A DNA stretch of 64,000 nucleotides from an uncultured bacterium. GTDB lineage: Bacteria > Cyanobacteriota > Vampirovibrionia > Gastranaerophilales > Gastranaerophilaceae. The stretch covers positions 116,648 through 180,647 of the forward strand of contig CACYOO010000004.1 in the NCBI GenBank assembly GCA_902776035.1, in the 5' to 3' direction. The notes under the pieces were generated by a model. The model saw only the letters and a list, made by a program, of their open reading frames with translations. It was not told the DNA's origin and did not search any database. Positions 61,832 to 64,000 of the stretch are shown in pieces (within the stretch, counting starts at the first letter, position 1; each line of letters begins with the position of its first letter). The position numbers and the translations under genes are program-made.

Positions 61832-62716
61832 ATGAAAAAAATAAATACAGATATTAAAAAAAATGTTGTAAATTATATTTTAAATATTTTAAATTTAAAA
61901 TTTGGAATATTACAAAATTATCTTGCAAATCGTATATATGATAATAACAAATTGTTTGATAATTTTAATACAACACAAAAAAACTTAATTAATATTGAAA
62001 AAAAAGAAAATAAAAATATTGAAAGTAAACCTGCTAAAAACTTTGCTAATATTGAAAACTATATTAATAATATTTCTCAATCTGAAAATTTTACCACTGT
62101 AGAAAAATATATTAATAATGTATCTAAATCAAAGAATTACGAATATAAAAATAAATTAAAAAGAATAATCCAAAGAATAACAAATCCGATTATAAATAAA
62201 GAAACAAATAGAGAAGCAAATAAAAAAACAAATATTGTAAATCAACAAAAAAATATATTGGACTTTATTTGGAATAAAAATTATATACAGGACAATGAAA
62301 AAAAATATAATTTACCTCAAATTATTTTTTCAAAAGATGAAAATATAATGCAGAATACTTTAATTAAAGATATTCAAAACAGTTCATTTGTAAAAACAAT
62401 TAACGGTTCACATAAAACAGGGCTTTCAAGAGTTCCTTATGATGGGTATATAGCGGAAACACATAAAAATGAAGCAATATTAAATGCTGATGATGCAAAT
62501 GTTTGGAGGAATTTACAATTTGTCGAAAGAGGTGATGGCACAGAATTTGATAAAAAAGATATAAATTTAAATTATACTTCGACAATAAATATCTCAAACA
62601 CAAATGACAAAAGTGTAGAGGATGATTTTATGAAAATTTTAAATTATCACAAAGAGGAAATATATCAAATGCTTGCCAATGTAGTTAATCGCAATAATGC
62701 AAAAAGTTATATTTAA
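61832..62716 (+). CDS. short tape-measure-like tail protein
   Basis: This 294-aa protein lies where the tape-measure gene belongs. It is Asn/Lys/Ile-rich and mostly helical. The C-terminal part has the element seen at the end of many tape measures (HKTGLSRVPYDGYIAETHKNEAIL). It lacks the usual long repeats and membrane segments and is several-fold shorter than normal tape measures. Either the tail is very short or this is a deleted gene. It starts one base after the chaperone extension. No lysozyme or baseplate gene follows before the fibre. Confidence 0.72.
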   Translation: MKKINTDIKKNVVNYILNILNLKFGILQNYLANRIYDNNKLFDNFNTTQKNLINIEKKENKNIESKPAKNFANIENYINNISQSENFTTVEKYINNVSKSKNYEYKNKLKRIIQRITNPIINKETNREANKKTNIVNQQKNILDFIWNKNYIQDNEKKYNLPQIIFSKDENIMQNTLIKDIQNSSFVKTINGSHKTGLSRVPYDGYIAETHKNEAILNADDANVWRNLQFVERGDGTEFDKKDINLNYTSTINISNTNDKSVEDDFMKILNYHKEEIYQMLANVVNRNNAKSYI

Positions 62717-62737
62717 AATTTGAAAGGTTAAATAAAA

Positions 62738-63907
62738 ATGGTACAAAAATATTATTCGGTAATGACAACAAATGGTACTAACATAGTTAACAATTTGTTA
62801 TATGAGGATGCAGAAACTTTATTTACTGATGGATGGAATATTTCATTGGGTACAGGTAATTTAGAACCGACATCCGATACGACAGAATTAATCAATCCTA
62901 TTCTTGATAAAAATTCTGTAGATTATCCTGATATAACATTTGGAAAACATGAAATATACGGACATTATGCAGAAATAACTATTCCTGAAAGTATTAAAGG
63001 TAATATATTGACGGAATGTGGATTATTTAATGATGAGGGTATTTTGATTGCTGTTTCAAAAATATATTTAGATTTGACAGAAACAACTCTTGAAAACGGT
63101 ATTGATTTAACTGCTAAACAAAGAATTTATATTCAAGCTGTACCTTCGGCAACAAATATTATTTATACTCCACAAGGTGATTTAATAAATAAAGAACTCT
63201 TAAATTTAGAATTAAAAAAGTATCAAAAACTAACAGAAAAAGGAGTATCAAATGGTTATTGTCCATTGGATGAAAATGCTATAGTTCCGATACAACATTT
63301 ACCGGAACTTAATTATGCCAATATGGATTTAAGTAATCTTTCAGCAACAGGTGAAGCTAAATTTGCCAATAAAACACTATCTAATATAGCAAATATTAGT
63401 GATAATGCTCAGGGATTGTTAAATGAAATATATCAAGCAAAAATAACAGGCAGTGCAGGAAATTCAACAACTCCTTGTTATATGAGTGGTGGTTCATGGT
63501 ATTCATGTTCAGGTTTAAGTAGCTCTTTACGTTGTTCAAGTAGAACAACAATCTCATCTACTAAGCCCGATATGGTAATAGCACAAGGTGGTTCAGGTAC
63601 AAGCGGTTACAGGGTATGGTCGAGCGGTTTTAAGGAGTGCTGGGGGCTATTTGAAACTGATAGTACATTTACTACTGTTAATAATTATCAAGTAACTATT
63701 AGTATGGGTTCTTATTCATTTACCCAATTACCTATTATATCTACAACTAATAGCTTTGATGCTGCTTTTAGTGCAAATGGAACCACTTTTTTAAATTCAA
63801 ATGGTGCTGATTTTTCAGGGGTGCTTAACCGTATAACAAATACTAGTTTTTATATAAGCCGTCTATCAAGAAGCAGGCAATTTGGTTGGTATGCTAGAGG
63901 GTATTAA
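62738..63907 (+). CDS. phage tail fibre protein
   Basis: The N-terminal ~160 residues of this 389-aa protein resemble the DUF3751-type tail-fibre attachment domain (MVQKYYSVMTTNGTN, LTECGLFNDEGILIAVS). A linker with repeats and a beta-rich C-terminal part follow. GYRVWSSGFKECWG and the ending FGWYARGY match the gp53-like receptor-binding end of many phage fibres. AAAGG precedes the ATG. It is expected at the tail tip for host recognition. No baseplate genes lie between it and the tape measure, which is unusual. Confidence 0.85.
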   Translation: MVQKYYSVMTTNGTNIVNNLLYEDAETLFTDGWNISLGTGNLEPTSDTTELINPILDKNSVDYPDITFGKHEIYGHYAEITIPESIKGNILTECGLFNDEGILIAVSKIYLDLTETTLENGIDLTAKQRIYIQAVPSATNIIYTPQGDLINKELLNLELKKYQKLTEKGVSNGYCPLDENAIVPIQHLPELNYANMDLSNLSATGEAKFANKTLSNIANISDNAQGLLNEIYQAKITGSAGNSTTPCYMSGGSWYSCSGLSSSLRCSSRTTISSTKPDMVIAQGGSGTSGYRVWSSGFKECWGLFETDSTFTTVNNYQVTISMGSYSFTQLPIISTTNSFDAAFSANGTTFLNSNGADFSGVLNRITNTSFYISRLSRSRQFGWYARGY

Positions 63908-63946
63908 TAACTTATAGCTTCTCATTTATATCGAAAGGATTAAATT

Positions 63947-64000
63947 ATGTCATATAGATTAAACAAACCATTTACAGCAGAAGAAAAGGATAATTTTATT
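63947..64000 (+). CDS. start of a further phage gene (cut by the window end)
   Basis: ATG 63947 with AAAGGA upstream opens a frame of 18 codons (MSYRLNKPFTAEEKDNFI) that runs off the window. Small proteins with a similar opening follow tail fibres in phages of gut bacteria, but identity cannot be judged from this piece. Confidence 0.6.
   Translation, partial: MSYRLNKPFTAEEKDNFI

Larger units (their letters stand above)
56225..64000 (+). mobile_element. Mu-like contractile-tail phage structural cluster (continues past the window)
   Basis: Twelve genes on one strand encode a protease, head decoration, capsid, head-tail joining proteins, tail sheath, tube, chaperone, a short tape measure and a tail fibre. 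All are tightly packed with overlapping or nearby starts. The order follows the late genes of Mu from gene I onward. No terminase, portal, integrase, repressor or replication gene is found between tRNA-Glu and the protease gene. Prophage remnant or domesticated particle cannot be told apart from this window. Confidence 0.85.

Overview
The window looks like a chromosome segment of a low-GC, non-photosynthetic relative of Cyanobacteria (the Vampirovibrionia/Melainabacteria type, order Gastranaerophilales being my best guess). Three things point there. The F-type ATP synthase operon has the cyanobacterial order a-c-b'-b-delta-alpha-gamma, with a split b/b' pair and no beta/epsilon. A DUF561/Ycf23 homologue, otherwise typical of cyanobacteria and red-algal plastids, is present. 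No photosynthesis gene is seen. Flagellar motor genes (motA, motB) and Gram-negative-like surface proteins also fit. Taxonomy here is inference from gene content.

Layout. 1-2979: motB (cut by the window edge), motA, ruvA and the Ycf23-like gene. 3159-10460: an HtrA-like protease converging on three tandem large surface proteins, each with a type IV prepilin N-terminus, a long run of IG-x-x-AG repeats and a C-terminal S74 self-cleaving chaperone. 10623-18887: mostly lineage-specific genes (a protein with conserved ends and a variable middle, an EF-hand protein, a TOPRIM protein, a cysteine-peptidase-like protein, two thioredoxin-fold proteins) plus glgC. 19075-33871: housekeeping genes rplI, a one-carbon cluster (MetE/UroD-like methyltransferase, CooC-like ATPase, folD), uvrB, a PfkB kinase, a SPOR protein, a prepilin-like protein, PHP phosphatase, ymdB, rny, pepA and ftsZ.

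34550-41233: tRNA-Ser(GCU), then an apparent accessory island with a HigBA-type toxin-antitoxin pair (the toxin has no ordinary start codon) and a two-gene operon of a 1399-aa DUF4011/SF1 helicase/nuclease plus a DUF2971 protein, which looks like an anti-phage module. 41234-55800: two short-chain dehydrogenase-type genes, the ATP synthase operon, a patatin-like lipase, a polytopic membrane protein, a large Ala/Gly/Thr-rich protein that may be frameshifted, and a divergent membrane pyrophosphatase.

55985-64000: tRNA-Glu(UUC), then a Mu-like contractile-tailed phage structural cluster running off the right edge (protease, decoration, capsid, gp36, gp37, sheath, tube, tail chaperone with a clear -1 frameshift site, an unusually small tape-measure-like protein, tail fibre). 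No terminase, portal, integrase or regulator lies between the tRNA and the protease gene, so this may be a remnant, or a domesticated particle whose packaging genes are elsewhere.

Most promising for novelty: the prepilin-repeat-S74 fusion cluster, the helicase/nuclease-DUF2971 island, the terminase-less phage structural cluster with its compact tail genes, and the CooC-like/MetE-like/FolD cluster.
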